Shown here: positions 8,368 through 21,400 of the stretch, in pieces
Position numbering within the stretch: position 1 is the first letter of the stretch
Layout of the letters: every line of letters begins with the position of its first letter
DNA from: Lasioglossum baleicum
Lineage: Eukaryota > Arthropoda > Insecta > Hymenoptera > Halictidae
Reading direction: 5' to 3'
Assembly (NCBI RefSeq): GCF_051020765.1
Contig: NW_027469108.1
Coordinates: 682,001 to 746,000, forward strand
Length of the DNA stretch: 64,000 nucleotides
The notes under the pieces: model-generated
Database searches by the model: none
What the model was told of the DNA's origin: nothing
Seen by the model: only the letters and a program-made list of their open reading frames with translations
Translations under genes and position numbers: made by a program

Positions 8368-9381
8368 AGTTTCGTCGATCAGTGACCGAGTGGAGTGATC
8401 GCGAGTGTGTGCGTGTGTGTGTGCGCGTCTCCGGGTTGTTCAATCCCGATCGGTCCGTCGATCGATTCCTCACATCCCTCACATTCCTCACATTCGTCCC
8501 TATAACCCCTAAAATTGGTGTATCAATCGTGTACGTCTGAGCCCAGAGGGTGCTCGGTACCGAGAGAACACTAATTTCCCTTCGGTCGAGAATCCTGTCA
8601 CGAATCGAACAACCCACGCGCTCGGACGAGTCACACACAACACGCCCACATAGTGACACTCTGATCGCAGGGAGCTGTCACCGTCATCGCGCAGTTCGTC
8701 GCTCCGTCGCGACATCCCCGCCGGACGACGTCCATTCATTTCCATCTTCGCCCCTTTTCAACAACGACGAACGCCGGTATCGGGTCCCTGATCAGACGTG
8801 GACGTTACGCGCCACGTGGATCTAAGATCGTCTTAAATAGATTGGTCGGTTACGTCCCCGCCCCGTCTGGGCGTCGTTTCGTCGGATCATATCCGACCCG
8901 GGACGTAACAAACGTAAAAAATTTTTCGCGAATTTTCGCGAATTTTTCGCGCGGTAAACTTTCGTCTCCGCGTCCTCCGTCCGACGAGCCTACTCTCGCC
9001 CGCACCCGTCGACCCGTTCTCGAGCTATACGGCGGCAAAGAAATCGCAAAATTTCACTAATTTGACGTCACCGAGAAAGTTACGGCCAACTGGGAATTAA
9101 AGGTATATCGCCTTTCGGAATTTTCCGGGAGCCCGTCGGTCCTTCGGCCCCGCTCGGCTCGGCTCGGCTCGAGGTCAAGGTCGTCGGTAGCGACGATGGT
9201 GGCGGGGAGGTGCGCAATTGGTCTGTCATCGCCATCCTCCCCCCAACCCCCCCTCCCTTTAAAATTAATGGAAAATGTAAACCCAAACGTAGAGTCGGAT
9301 TCGTAAGCTCTAAGTTACAAGTCGATTCGCTCAACTATCAAGGGAGAGTAAACGCGGCGACTGTGGCGGCACTCGCCATCG

Positions 9382-12300
9382 ATGCGAAGTCAGCGTCGCG
9401 AAGTTGGCGTTAAATTCGAACGTTTGAATCAGTTATTTCCTTTCGGGCCCTTTTCAGCCGTGAACCGTGGAAGCGCCGAAATTCGGGTTACATTTTTAAC
9501 GCGGCAGCTTATACCCGCCGAGCGTTACCGACCACTGCCGGTGGTGGTCGGTAAGTTATCCTCCGCCGAGGTCGACGCGCGTTACCGATGCACACGTAAA
9601 AAATTTTTTGCGAATTTTCGCGAATTTTTCGCGCGGTAAACTTTCGTCTCCGCGTCCTCCGTCCGACGAGCCTACTCTCGCCCGCACCCGTCGACCCGTT
9701 CTCGAGCTATTCACTAATTTGACGTCACCGAAAAAGTTACGGCCAACTGGGAATTAAAGGTATATAGCCTTTCCGAATTTTCCGGGAGCCCGTCGGGCCT
9801 TCGGCCCCGCTCGGCGCGGCTCGGCTCGGCTCGAGGTCGAGGTCGTCGGTAGCGACGATGGTGGCGGGGAGGCGCGCGATTGGTCTGTCATCGCCATCCT
9901 CCCCCCAACCCACCCTCCCTTTAAAATTAATGGAAAATGAAAACCCAAACGTAGAGTCGGATTCGTAACCTCGAAGTTACAAGTCGATTCGCTCAACTAT
10001 CAAGGGAGAGTAAACGCGGCGACTGTGGCGGCACTCGCCACCGATGCGAAGTCAGCATCACGAAGTTGGCGTTAAATTCGAACGTTTGAATCAGTTATTT
10101 TCTTTCCGGCCCTTTTCATCCATGAACCGTGTAAGCGCCGAAATGCGGGTTTCATTTTTAACGCGGCAGCTTATACCCCCCGAGCGTTACCGACCACTGC
10201 CGGTGGTGGTCGGTAAATTATCCTCCGCCGATGTCGACGCGCGTTACCGATGCACACGTAAAAACTTTTTCGCGAATCTTCGCGAATTTTTCACGCGGTA
10301 AACCTTCGTCTCCGCGTCCTCCGTCCGACGAGCCTACTCTCGCCCGCACCCGTCGACCCGTTCTCGAGCTATACGGCGACAAAGAAATCGCAAAATTTCA
10401 CTAATTTGACGTCACCGAAAAAGTTACGGCCAACTGGGAATTAAAGGTATATGGCCTTTCGGAATTTTCCGGGAGCCCGTCGGTCCTTCGGCCCCGCTCG
10501 GCTCGGCTCGGCTCGAGGTCGAGGTCGAGGTCGTCGGTAGCGACGATGGTGGCGGGGAGGTGCGCAATTGGTCTGTCATCGCCATACTGCCCCAACCCCC
10601 CCTCCCTTTAAAATTAATGGAAAATGTAAACCCAAACGTAGAGTCGGATTCGTAACCTTGAAGTTACAAGTCGATTCGCTCAACTATCAAGGGAGAGTAA
10701 ACGCGGCGACTGTGGCGGCACTCGCCACCTATGCGAAGTCAGCGTCGCGAAGTTGGCGTTAAATTCGAACGTTTGAATCAGTTATTTTCTTTCCGGCCCT
10801 TTTCATCCATGAACCGTGTAAGCGCCGAAATGCGGGTTTCATTTTTAACGCGGCAGCTTATACCCCCCGAGCGTTACCGACCACTGCCGGTGGTGGTCGG
10901 TAAATTATCCTCCGCCGATGTCGACGCGCGTTACCGATGCACACGTAAAAACTTTTTCGCGAATCTTCGCGAATTTTTCACGCGGTAAACCTTCGTCTCC
11001 GCGTCCTCCGTCCGACGAGCCTACTCTCGCCCGCACCCGTCGACCCGTTCTCGAGCTATACGGCGACAAAGAAATCGCAAAATTTCACTAATTTGACGTC
11101 ACCGAAAAAGTTACGGCCAACTGGGAATTAAAGGTATATGGCCTTTCGGAATTTTCCGGGAGCCCGTCGGTCCTTCGGCCCCGCTCGGCTCGGCTCGGCT
11201 CGAGGTCGAGGTCGAGGTCGTCGGTAGCGACGATGGTGGCGGGGAGGTGCGCAATTGGTCTGTCATCGCCATACTGCCCCAACCCCCCCTCCCTTTAAAA
11301 TTAATGGAAAATGTAAACCCAAACGTAGAGTCGGATTCGTAACCTTGAAGTTACAAGTCGATTCGCTCAACTATCAAGGGAGAGTAAACGCGGCGACTGT
11401 GGCGGCACTCGCCACCTATGCGAAGTCAGCGTCGCGAAGTTGGCGTTAAATTCGAACGTTTGAATCAGTTATTATCTTTCGGGCCCTTTTCAGCCCTGAA
11501 CCGTGGAAGCGCCGAAATTCGGGTTTCATTTTTAACGCGGCAGTTTATACCCCCCGCGCATACCGACCACTGCTGCTGGTGGTTGGTAACTTATCCTCCG
11601 CCGAGGTCGACGCGCGTTACCGATGCACACGTAAAAACTTCTTCGCGAATCTTCGCGAATTTTTCGCGCGGTAAACCTTCGTCTCCGCGTCCTCCGTCCG
11701 ACGAGCCTACTCTCGCCCGCACCCGTCGACCCGTTCTCGAGCTATACGGCGACAAAGAAATCGCAAAATTTCACTAATTTGGCGTCACCGAAAAAGTTAC
11801 GGCCAACTGGGAATTAAAGGTATATCGCCTTTCGGAATTTTCCGGGAGCACGTCGGGCCTTCGGCCCCGCTCGGCTCGGCTCGGCTCGAGGTCGAGGTCA
11901 TCGGTAGCGACGATGGTGGCGGGGAGGCGTGCGATTGGTCTGTCATCGCCAACCACCCCCCAACCCCCCCCCTTCCCCTTTAAAATTAATGGAAAATGTA
12001 AACCTAAACGTAGAGTCGGATTCGTAAGCTCAAAGTTACAACTCGATTCGCTCAACTATCAAGGGAGAGTAAACGCGGCGACTGTGGCGGCACTCGCCAT
12101 CGATGCGAAGTCAGCGTCGCGAAGTTGGCGTTAAATTCGAACGTTTGAATCAGTTATTTCCTTTCGGGCCCTTTTCAGCCGTGAACCGTGGAAGCGCCGA
12201 AATTCGGGTTACATTTTTAACGCGGCAGCTTATACCCGCCGAGCGTTACCGACCACTGCCGGTGGTGGTCGGTAAGTTATCCTCCGCCGAGGTCGACGCG

Positions 12301-15300
12301 CGTAACCGATGCACACGTAAAAAAGTTTTTGCGCATTTTCGCGAATTTTTCGCGCGGTAAACTTTCGTCTCCGCGTCCTCCGTCCGACGAGCCTACTCTC
12401 GCCCGCACCCGTCGACCCGTTCTCGAGCTATACGGCGACAAAGAAATCGCAAAATTTCACTAATTTGACGTCACCGAGAAAGTTACGGCCAACTGGGAAT
12501 TAAAGGTATATCGCCTTTCGGAATGTTCCGGGAGCCCGTCGGTCCTTCGGCCCCGCTCGGCTCGGCTCGGCTCGAGGTCAAGGTCGTCGGTAGCGACGAT
12601 GGTGGCGGGGAGGTGCGCAATTGGTCTGTCATCGCCATCCTCCCCCCAACCCCCCTACCGTTAAAATTAATGGAAAATGTAAACCCAAACGTAGAGTCGG
12701 ATTCGTAAGGTCAAAGTTACAAGTCGATTCGCTCAACTATCAAGCGAGAGTAAACGCGGCGACTGTGGCGGCACTCGCCATCGATGCGAAGTCAGCGTCG
12801 CGAAGTTGGCGTTAAATTCGAACGTTTGAATCAGTTATTTCCTTTCGGGCCCTTTTCAGCCGTGAACCGTGGAAGCGCCGAAATTCGGGTTACATTTTTA
12901 ACGCGGCAGCTTATACCCGCCGAGCGTTACCGACCACTGCCGGTGGTGGTCGGTAAGTTATCCTCCGCCGAGGTCGACGCGCGTAACCGATGCACACGTA
13001 AAAAAGTTTTTGCGCATTTTCGCGAATTTTTCGCGCGGTAAACTTTCGTCTCCGCGTCCTCCGTCCGACGAGCCTACTCTCGCCCGCACCCGTCGACCCG
13101 TTCTCGAGCTATACGGCGACAAAGAAATCGCAAAATTTCACTAATTTGACGTCACCGAGAAAGTTACGGCCAACTGGGAATTAAAGGTATATCGCCTTTC
13201 GGAATTTTCCGGGAGCCCGTCGGTCCTTCGGCCCCGCTCGGCTCGGCTCGGCTCGAGGTCAAGGTCGTCGGTAGCGACGATGGTGGCGGGGAGGTGCGCA
13301 ATTGGTCTGTCATCGCCATCCTCCCCCCAACCCCCCTCCCTTTAAAATTAATGGAAAATGTAAACCCAAACGTAGAGTCGGATTCGTAAGGTCAAAGTTA
13401 CAAGTCGATTCGCTCAACTATCAAGCGAGAGTAAACGCGGCGACTATGGCGGCACTCGCCATCGATGCGAAGTCAGCGTCGCGAAGTTGGCGTTAAATTC
13501 GAACGTTTGAATCAGTTATTTCCTTTCGGGCCCTTTTCAGCCGTGAACCGTGGAAGCGCCGAAATTTGGGTTACATTTTTAACGCGGCAGCTTATACCCG
13601 CCGAGCGTTACCGACCACTGCCGGTGGTGGTCGGTAAGTTATCCTCCGCCGAGGTCGACGCGCGTTACCGATGCACACGTAAAAAATTTTTTGCGAATTT
13701 TCGCGAATTTTTCGCGCGGTAAACTTTCGTCTCCGCGTCCTCCGTCCGACGAGCCTACTCTCGCCCGCACCCGTCGACCCGTTCTCGAGCTATTCACTAA
13801 TTTGACGTCACCGAAAAAGTTACGGCCAACTGGGAATTAAAGGTATATAGCCTTTCCGAATTTTCCGGGAGCCCGTCGGGCCTTCGGCCCCGCTCGGCGC
13901 GGCTCGGCTCGGCTCGAGGTCGAGGTCGTCGGTAGCGACGATGGTGGCGGGGAGGCGCGCGATTGGTCTGTCATCGCCATCCTCCCCCCAACCCACCCTC
14001 CCTTTAAAATTAATGGAAAATGAAAACCCAAACGTAGAGTCGGATTCGTAACCTCGAAGTTACAAGTCGATTCGCTCAACTATCAAGGGAGAGTAAACGC
14101 GGCGACTGTGGCGGCACTCGCCACCGATGCGAAGTCAGCATCACGAAGTTGGCGTTAAATTCGAACGTTTGAATCAGTTATTTTCTTTCCGGCCCTTTTC
14201 ATCCATGAACCGTGTAAGCGCCGAAATGCGGGTTTCATTTTTAACGCGGCAGCTTATACCCCCCGCGCGTTACCGACCACTGCCGGTGGTGGTCGGTAAA
14301 TTATCCTCCGCCGATGCCGACGCGCGTTACCGATGCACACGTAAAAACTTTTTCGCGAATCTTCGCGAATTTTTCACGCGGTAAACCTTCGTCTCCGCGT
14401 CCTCCGTCCGACGAGCCTACTCTCGCCCGCACCCGTCGACCCGTTCTCGAGCTATACGGCGACAAAGAAATCGCAAAATTTCACTAATTTGACGTCACCG
14501 AAAAAGTTACGGCCAACTGGGAATTAAAGGTATATGGCCTTTCGGAATTTTCCGGGAGCCCGTCGGTCCTTCGGCCCCGCTCGGCTCGGCTCGGCTCGAG
14601 GTCGAGGTCGAGGTCGTCGGTAGCGACGATGGTGGCGGGGAGGTGCGCAATTGGTCTGTCATCGCCATACTGCCCCAACCCCCCCTCCCTTTAAAATTAA
14701 TGGAAAATGTAAACCCAAACGTAGAGTCGGATTCGTAACCTTGAAGTTACAAGTCGATTCGCTCAACTATCAAGGGAGAGTAAACGCGGCGACTGTGGCG
14801 GCACTCGCCACCTATGCGAAGTCAGCGTCGCGAAGTTGGCGTTAAATTCGAACGTTTGAATCAGTTATTATCTTTCGGGCCCTTTTCAGCCCTGAACCGT
14901 GGAAGCGCCGAAATTCGGGTTTCATTTTTAACGCGGCAGTTTATACCCCCCGCGCATACCGACCACTGCTGCTGGTGGTTGGTAACTTATCCTCCGCCGA
15001 GGTCGAAGCGCGTTACCGATGCACACGTAAAAACTTCTTCGCGAATCTTCGCGAATTTTTCGCGCGGTAAACCTTCGTCTCCGCGTCCTCCGTCCGACGA
15101 GCCTACTCTCGCCCGCACCCGACGACCCGTTCTCGAGCTATACGGCGACAAAGAAATCGCAAAATTTCACTAATTTGGCGTCACCGAAAAAGTTACGGCC
15201 AACTGGGAATTAAAGGTATATCGCCTTTCGGAATTTTCCGGGAGCACGTCGGGCCTTCGGCCCCGCTCGGCTCGGCTCGGCTCGAGGTCGAGGTCATCGG

Positions 15301-15498
15301 TAGCGACGATGGTGGCGGGGAGGCGTGCGATTGGTCTGTCATCGCCAACCACCCCCCAACCCCCCCCCTTCCCCTTTAAAATTAATGGAAAATGTAAACC
15401 TAAACGTAGAGTCGGATTCGTAAGCTCAAAGTTACAACTCGATTCGCTCAACTATCAAGGGAGAGTAAACGCGGCGACTGTGGCGGCACTCGCCATCG
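9382..15498. repeat. Duplicated multi-monomer block inside array 1
   Basis: Monomers starting at 9382, 10044, (10731), 11418 and 12103 correspond in order to those at 13465, 14127, 14814 and 15499. Shared private features are a 25-bp deletion at the 9710/9711 and 13793/13794 junctions, the variant CCTTTCCGAATTTTCC, TCATCCATGAACCGTGTAAG, and a run GCATACCGACCACTGCTGCT in the last monomer. The first block has one extra 687-bp monomer, so the copies differ by one unit, as expected after unequal exchange. Confidence 0.75.
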
Positions 15499-18400
15499 AT
15501 GCGAAGTCAGCGTCGCGAAGTTGGCGTTAAATTCGAACGTTTGAATCAGTTATTTCCTTTCGGGCCCTTTTCAGCCGTGAACCGTGGAAGCGCCGAAATT
15601 CGGGTTACATTTTTAACGCGGCAGCTTATACCCGCCGAGCGTTACCGACCACTGCCGGTGGTGGTCGGTAAGTTATCCTCCGCCGAGGTCGACGCGCGTT
15701 ACCGATGCACACGTAAAAAAATTTTTGCGCATTTTCGCGAATTTTTCGCGCGGTAAACTTTCGTCTCCGCGTCCTCCGTCCGACGAGCCTACTCTCGCCC
15801 GCACCCGTCGACCCGTTCTCGAGCTATACGGCGACAAAGAAATCGCAAAATTTCACTAATTTGACGTCACCGAGAAAGTTACGGCCAACTGGGAATTAAA
15901 GGTATATCGCCTTTCGGAATTTTCCGGGAGCCCGTCGGTCCTTCGGCCCCGCTCGGCTCGGCTCGGCTCGAGGTCGAGGTCATCGGTAGCGACGATGGTG
16001 GCGGGGAGGCGTGCGATTGGTCTGTCATCGCCAACCACCCCCCAACCCCCCCCCTTCCCCTTTAAAATTAATGGAAAATGTAAACCTAAACGTAGAGTCG
16101 GATTCGTAAGCTCAAAGTTACAACTCGATTCGCTCAACTATCAAGGGAGAGTAAACGCGGCGACTGTGGCGGCACTCGCCATCGATGCGAAGTCAGCGTC
16201 GCGAAGTTGGCGTTACATTCGAACGTTTGAATCAGTTATTTCCTTTCGGGCCCTTTTCAGCCGTGAACCGTGGAAGCGCCGAAATTCGGGTTACATTTTT
16301 AACGCGGCAGCTTATACCCCCCGAGCGTTACCGACCACTGCCGGTGGTGGTCGGTAAGTTATCCTCCGCCGAGGTCGACGCGCGTAACCGATGCACACGT
16401 AAAAAAGTTTTTGCGCATTTTCGCGAATTTTTCGCGCGGTAAACTTTCGTCTCCGCGTCCTCCGTCCGACGAGCCTACTCTCGCCCGCACCCGTCGACCC
16501 GTTCTCGAGCTATACGGCGACAAAGAAATCGCAAAATTTCACTAATTTGACGTCACCGAGAAAGTTACGGCCAACTGGGAATTAAAGGTATATCGCCTTT
16601 CGGAATTTTCCGGGAGCCCGTCGGTCCTTCGGCCCCGCTCGGCTCGGCTCGGCTCGAGGTCAAGGTCGTCGGTAGCGACGATGGTGGCGGGGAGGTGCGC
16701 AATTGGTCTGTCATCGCCATCCTCCCCCCAACCCCCCTCCCTTTAAAATTAATGGAAAATGTAAACCCAAACGTAGAGTCGGATTCGTAAGGTCAAAGTT
16801 ACAAGTCGATTCGCTCAACTATCAAGCGAGAGTAAACGCGGCGACTGTGGCGGCACTCGCCATCGATGCGAAGTCAGCGTCGCGAAGTTGGCGTTAAATT
16901 CGAACGTTTGAATCTGTTATTTCCTTTCGGGCCCTTTTCAGCCGTGAACCGTGGAAGCGCCGAAATTCGGGTTACATTTTTAACGCGGCAGCTTATACCC
17001 GCCGAGCGTTACCGACCACTGCCGGTGGTGGTCGGTAAGTTATCCTCCGCCGAGGTCGACGCGCGTTACCGATGGACACGTAAAAAAATTTTTGCGAATT
17101 TTCGCGAATTTTTCGCGCGGTAAACTTTCGTCTCCGCGTCCTCCGTCCGACGAGCCTACTCTCGCCCGCACCCGTCGACCCGTTCTCGAGCTATACGGCG
17201 ACAAAGAAATCGCAAAATTTCACTAATTTGACGTCACCGAGAAAGTTGCGGCCAACTGGGAATTAAAGGTATATCGCCTTTCGGAATTTTCCGGGAGCCC
17301 GTCGGTCCTTCGGCCCCGCTCGGCTCGGCTCGGTTCGAGGTCAAGGTCGTCGGTAGCGACGATGGTGGCGGGGAGGTGCGCAATTGGTCTGTCATCGCCA
17401 TCCTCCCCCCAACCCCCCCTCCCTTTAAAATTAATGGAAAATGTAAACCCAAACGTAGAGTCGGATTCGTAAGCTCAAAGTTACAAGTCGATTCGCTCAA
17501 CTATCAAGGGAGAGTAAACGCGGCGACTGTGGCGGCACTCGCCATCGATGCGAAGTCAGCGTCGCGAAGTTGGCGTTAAATTCGAACGTTTGAATCAGTT
17601 ATTTCCTTTCGGGCCCTTTTCAGCCGTGAACCGTGGAAGCGCCGAAATTCGGGTTACATTTTTAACGCGGCAGCTTATACCCGCCGAGCGTTACCGACCA
17701 CTGCCGGTGGTGGTCGGTAAGTTATCCTCCGCCGAGGTCGACGCGCGTTACCGTTGCACACGTAAAAAAATTTTTGCGAATTTTCGCGAATTTTTCGCGC
17801 GGTAAACTTTCGTCTCCGCGTCCTCCGTCCGACGAGCCTACTCTCGCCCGCACCCGTCGACCCGTTCTCGAGCTATACGGCGACAAAGAAATCGCAAAAT
17901 TTCACTAATTTGACGTCACCGAGAAAGTTACGGCCAACTGGGAATTAAAGGTATATCGCCTTTCGGAATTTTCCGGGAGCCCGTCGGTCCTTCGGCCCCG
18001 CTCGGCTCGGCTCGGCTCGAGGTCAAGGTCGTCGGTAGCGACGATGGTGGCGGGGAGGTGCGCAATTGGTCTGTCATCGCCATCCTCCCCCCAACCCCCC
18101 CTCCCTTTAAAATTAATGGAAAATGTAAACCCAAACATAGAGTCGGATTCGTAAGCTCAAAGTTACAAGTCGATTCGCTCAACTATCAAGGGAGAGTAAA
18201 CGCGGCGACTGTGGCGGCACTCGCCATCGATGCGAAGTCAGCGTCGCGAAGTTGGCGTTAAATTCGAACGTTTGAATCAGTTATTTCCTTTCGGGCCCTT
18301 TTCAGCCATGAACCGTGGAAGCGCCGAAATTCGGGTTTCATTTTTAACGCGGCAGCTTACACCCCCCGAGCGATACCGAACACTGCCGGTGGTGGTCGGT

Positions 18401-21400
18401 AACTTATCCTCCGCCGAGGTCGACGCACGTTACCAATGCACACGTAAAAAAGTTTTTGCGCATTTTCGCGAATTTTTCGCGCGGTAAACTTTCGTCTCCG
18501 CGTCCTCCGTCCGACGAGCCTACTCTCGCCCGCACCCGTCGACCCGTTCTCGAGCTATACGGCGACAAAGAAATCGCAAAATTTCACTAATTTGACGTCA
18601 CCGAGAAAGTTACGGCCAACTGGGAATTAAAGGTATATCGCCTTTCGGAATTTTCCGGGAGCCCGTCGGTCCTTCGGCCCCGCTCGGCTCGGCTCGGCTC
18701 GAGGTCAATGTCGTCGGTAGCGACGATGGTGGCGGGGAGGTGCGCAATTGGTCTGTCATCGCCATCCTCCCCCCAACCCCCCTCCCTTTAAAATTAATGG
18801 AAAATGTAAACCCAAACGTAGAGTCGGATTCGTAAGGTCAAAGTTACAAGTCGATTCGCTCAACTATCAAGCGAGAGTAAACGCGGCGACTGTGGCGGCA
18901 CTCGCCATCGATGCGAAGTCAGCGTCGCGAAGTTGGCGTTAAATTCGAACGTTTGAATCAGTTATTTCCTTTCGGGCCCTTTTCAGCCGTGAACCGTGGA
19001 AGCGCCGAAATTCGGGTTACATTTTTAACGCGGCAGCTTATACCCGCCGAGCGTTACCGACCACTGCCGGTGGTGGTCGGTAAGTTATCCTCCGCCGAGG
19101 TCGACGCGCGTTACCGATGCACACGTAAAAAAATTTTTGCGAATTTTCGCGAATTTTTCGCGCGGTAAACTTTCGTCTCCGCGTCCTCCGTCCGACGAGC
19201 CTACTCTCGCCCGCACACGTCGACCCGTTCTCGAGCTATACGGCGACAAAGAAATCGCGAAATTTCACTAATTTGACGTCACCGAGGAAGTTACGGCCAA
19301 CTGGGAATTAAAGGTATATCGCCTTTCGGAATTTTCCGGGAGCCCGTCGGTCCTTCGGCCCCGCTCGGCTCGGCTCGGCTCGAGGTCGAGGTCATCGGTA
19401 GCGACGATGGTGGCGGGGAGGCGTGCGATTGGTCTGTCATCGCCAACCACCCCCCAACCCCCCCCCCTTCCCCTTTAAAATTAATGGAAAATGTAAACCT
19501 AAACGTAGAGTCGGATTCGTAAGCTCAAAGTTACAACTCGATTCGCTCAACTATCAAGGGAGAGTAAACGCGGCGACTGTGGCGGCACTCGCCATCGATG
19601 CGAAGTCAGCGTCGCGAAGTTGGCGTTAAATTCGAACGTTTGAATCAGTTATTTCCTTTCGGGCCCTTTTCAGCCGTGAACCGTGGAAGCGCCGAAATTC
19701 GGGTTACATTTTTAACGCGGCAGCTTATACCCGCCGAGCGTTACCGACCACTGCCGGTGGTGGTCGGTAACTTATCCTCCGCCGAGGTCGACGCGCGTAA
19801 CCGATGCACACGTAAAAAAGTTTTTGCGCATTTTCGCGAATTTTTCGCGCGGTAAACTTTCGTCTCCGCGTCCTCCGTCCGACGAGCCTACTCTCGCCCG
19901 CACCCGTCGACCCATTCTCGAGCTATACGGCGACAAAGAAATCGCAAAATTTCACTAATTTGACGTCACCGAGAAAGTTACGGCCAACTGGGAATTAAAG
20001 GTATATCGCCTTTCGGAATTTTCCGGGAGCCCGTCGGTCCTTCGGCCCCGCTCGGCTCGGCTCGGCTCGAGGTCAAGGTCGTCGGTAGCGACGATGGTGG
20101 CGGGGAGGTGCGCAATTGGTCTGTCATCGCCATCCTCCCCCCAACCCCCCTCCCTTTAAAATTAATGGAAAATGTAAACCCAAACGTAGAGTCGGATTCG
20201 TAAGGTCAAAGTTACAAGTCGATTCGCTCAACTATCAAGCGAGAGTAAACGCGGCGACTGTGGCGGCACTCGCCATCGATGCGAAGTCAGCGTCGCGAAG
20301 TTGGCGTTAAATTCGAACGTTTGAATTAGTTATTTCCTTTCGGGCCCTTTTCAGCCGTGAACCGTGGAAGCGCCGAAATTCGGGTTACATTTTTAACGCG
20401 GCAGCTTATACCCGCCGAGCGTTACCGACCACTGCCGGTGGTGGTCGGTAAGTTATCCTCCGCCGAGGTCGACGCGCGTTACCGATGCACACGTAAAAAA
20501 ATTTTTGCGAATTTTCGCGAATTTTTCGCGCGGTAAACTTTCGTCTCCGCGTCCTCCGTCCGACGAGCCTACTCTCGCCCGCACCCGTCGACCCGTTCTC
20601 GAGCTATACGGCGACAAAGAAATCGCAAAATTTCACTAATTTGACGTCACCGAGAAAGTTACGGCCAACTGGGAATTAAAGGTATATCGCCTTTCGGAAT
20701 TTTCCGGGAGCCCGTCGGTCCTTCGGCCCCGCTCGGCTCGGCTCGGCTCGAGGTCAAGGTCGTCGGTAGCGACGATGGTGGCGGGGAGGTGCGCAATTGG
20801 TCTGTCATCGCCATCCTCCCCCCAACCCCCCCTCCCTTTAAAATTAATGGAAAATGTAAACCCAAACGTAGAGTCGGATTCGTAAGGTCAAAGTTACAAG
20901 TCGATTCGCTCAACTATCAAGCGAGAGTAAACGCGGCGACTGTGGCGGCACTCGCCATCGATGCGAAGTCAGCGTCGCGAAGTTGGCGTTAAATTCGAAC
21001 GTTTGAATCAGTTATTTCCTTTCGGGCCCTTTTCAGCCGTGAACCGTGGAAGCGCCGAAATTCGGGTTACATTTTTAACGCGGCAGCTTATACCCGCCGA
21101 GCGTTACCGACCACTGCCGGTGGTGGTCGGTAAGTTATCCTCCGCCGAGGTCGACGCGCGTTACCGATGCACACGTAAAAAAATTTTTGCGAATTTTCGC
21201 GAATTTTTCGCGCGGTAAACTTTCGTCTCCGCGTCCTCCGTCCGACGAGCCTACTCTCGCCCGCACCCGTCGACCCGTTCTCGAGCTATACGGCGACAAA
21301 GAAATCGCAAAATTTCACTAATTTGACGTCACCGAGAAAGTTACGGCCAACTGGGAATTAAAGGTATATCGCCTTTCGGAATTTTCCGGGAGCCCGTCGG

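Larger units (their letters stand above)
1..8910 (+). mobile_element. Ty3/gypsy element A: 3' part with 3' LTR, cut by window edge and split by element B
   Basis: The first base corresponds to position 41785 of the complete element at 34121-45550, and the two copies match through the integrase C-terminus, the cysteine-rich ORF, the polypurine tract and the LTR. The upstream gag, protease and RT parts and the 5' LTR lie outside the window. The 3' LTR ends at 8910 in ...ACGTAACA and is followed directly by satellite beginning AACGTAAAAA, exactly the same junction as at 45550/45551. A 5.1-kb element of another family (2080-7217) interrupts the LTR. The main differences from element 2 are two C-tract lengths and a few LTR substitutions. 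Confidence 0.95.
1459..8910 (+). repeat. 3' LTR of element A, interrupted by element B
   Basis: The LTR starts TGTAACG and ends GTAACA. Without the insertion (segments 1459-2079 and 7218-8910) it is about 2.31 kb, the same as the 3' LTR at 43239-45550. The first part is AT-rich with (TA)n runs at about 1520-1540, 1604-1618 and 1630-1644, and a TATA box. The second part contains the palindrome array (7218-7868), a 132-codon ORF (7969-8367), a GT-rich microsatellite near 8404-8428 and a GC-rich end. Three copies of a 70-bp unit lie inside the array, as in the other 3' LTR, while the 5' LTR of element 2 has two. Confidence 0.93.

Noticed and set aside
9080..9334. Minus-strand ORFs (MSEST-type, 84-94 residues) in satellite monomers
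   Set aside because: They run through the variable C tract, so their length and frame change from monomer to monomer. There is no domain or consistent start context.
9382..9639. 85-residue ORF (MRSQRREVGVKF…) that recurs in nearly every satellite monomer
   Set aside because: Other frames and the opposite strand are equally open over the same DNA, the GC-rich composition makes stops rare, some monomers lack it (the one near 20279 has a stop), and frame tails vary with indels. Repetition of the monomer explains its recurrence.
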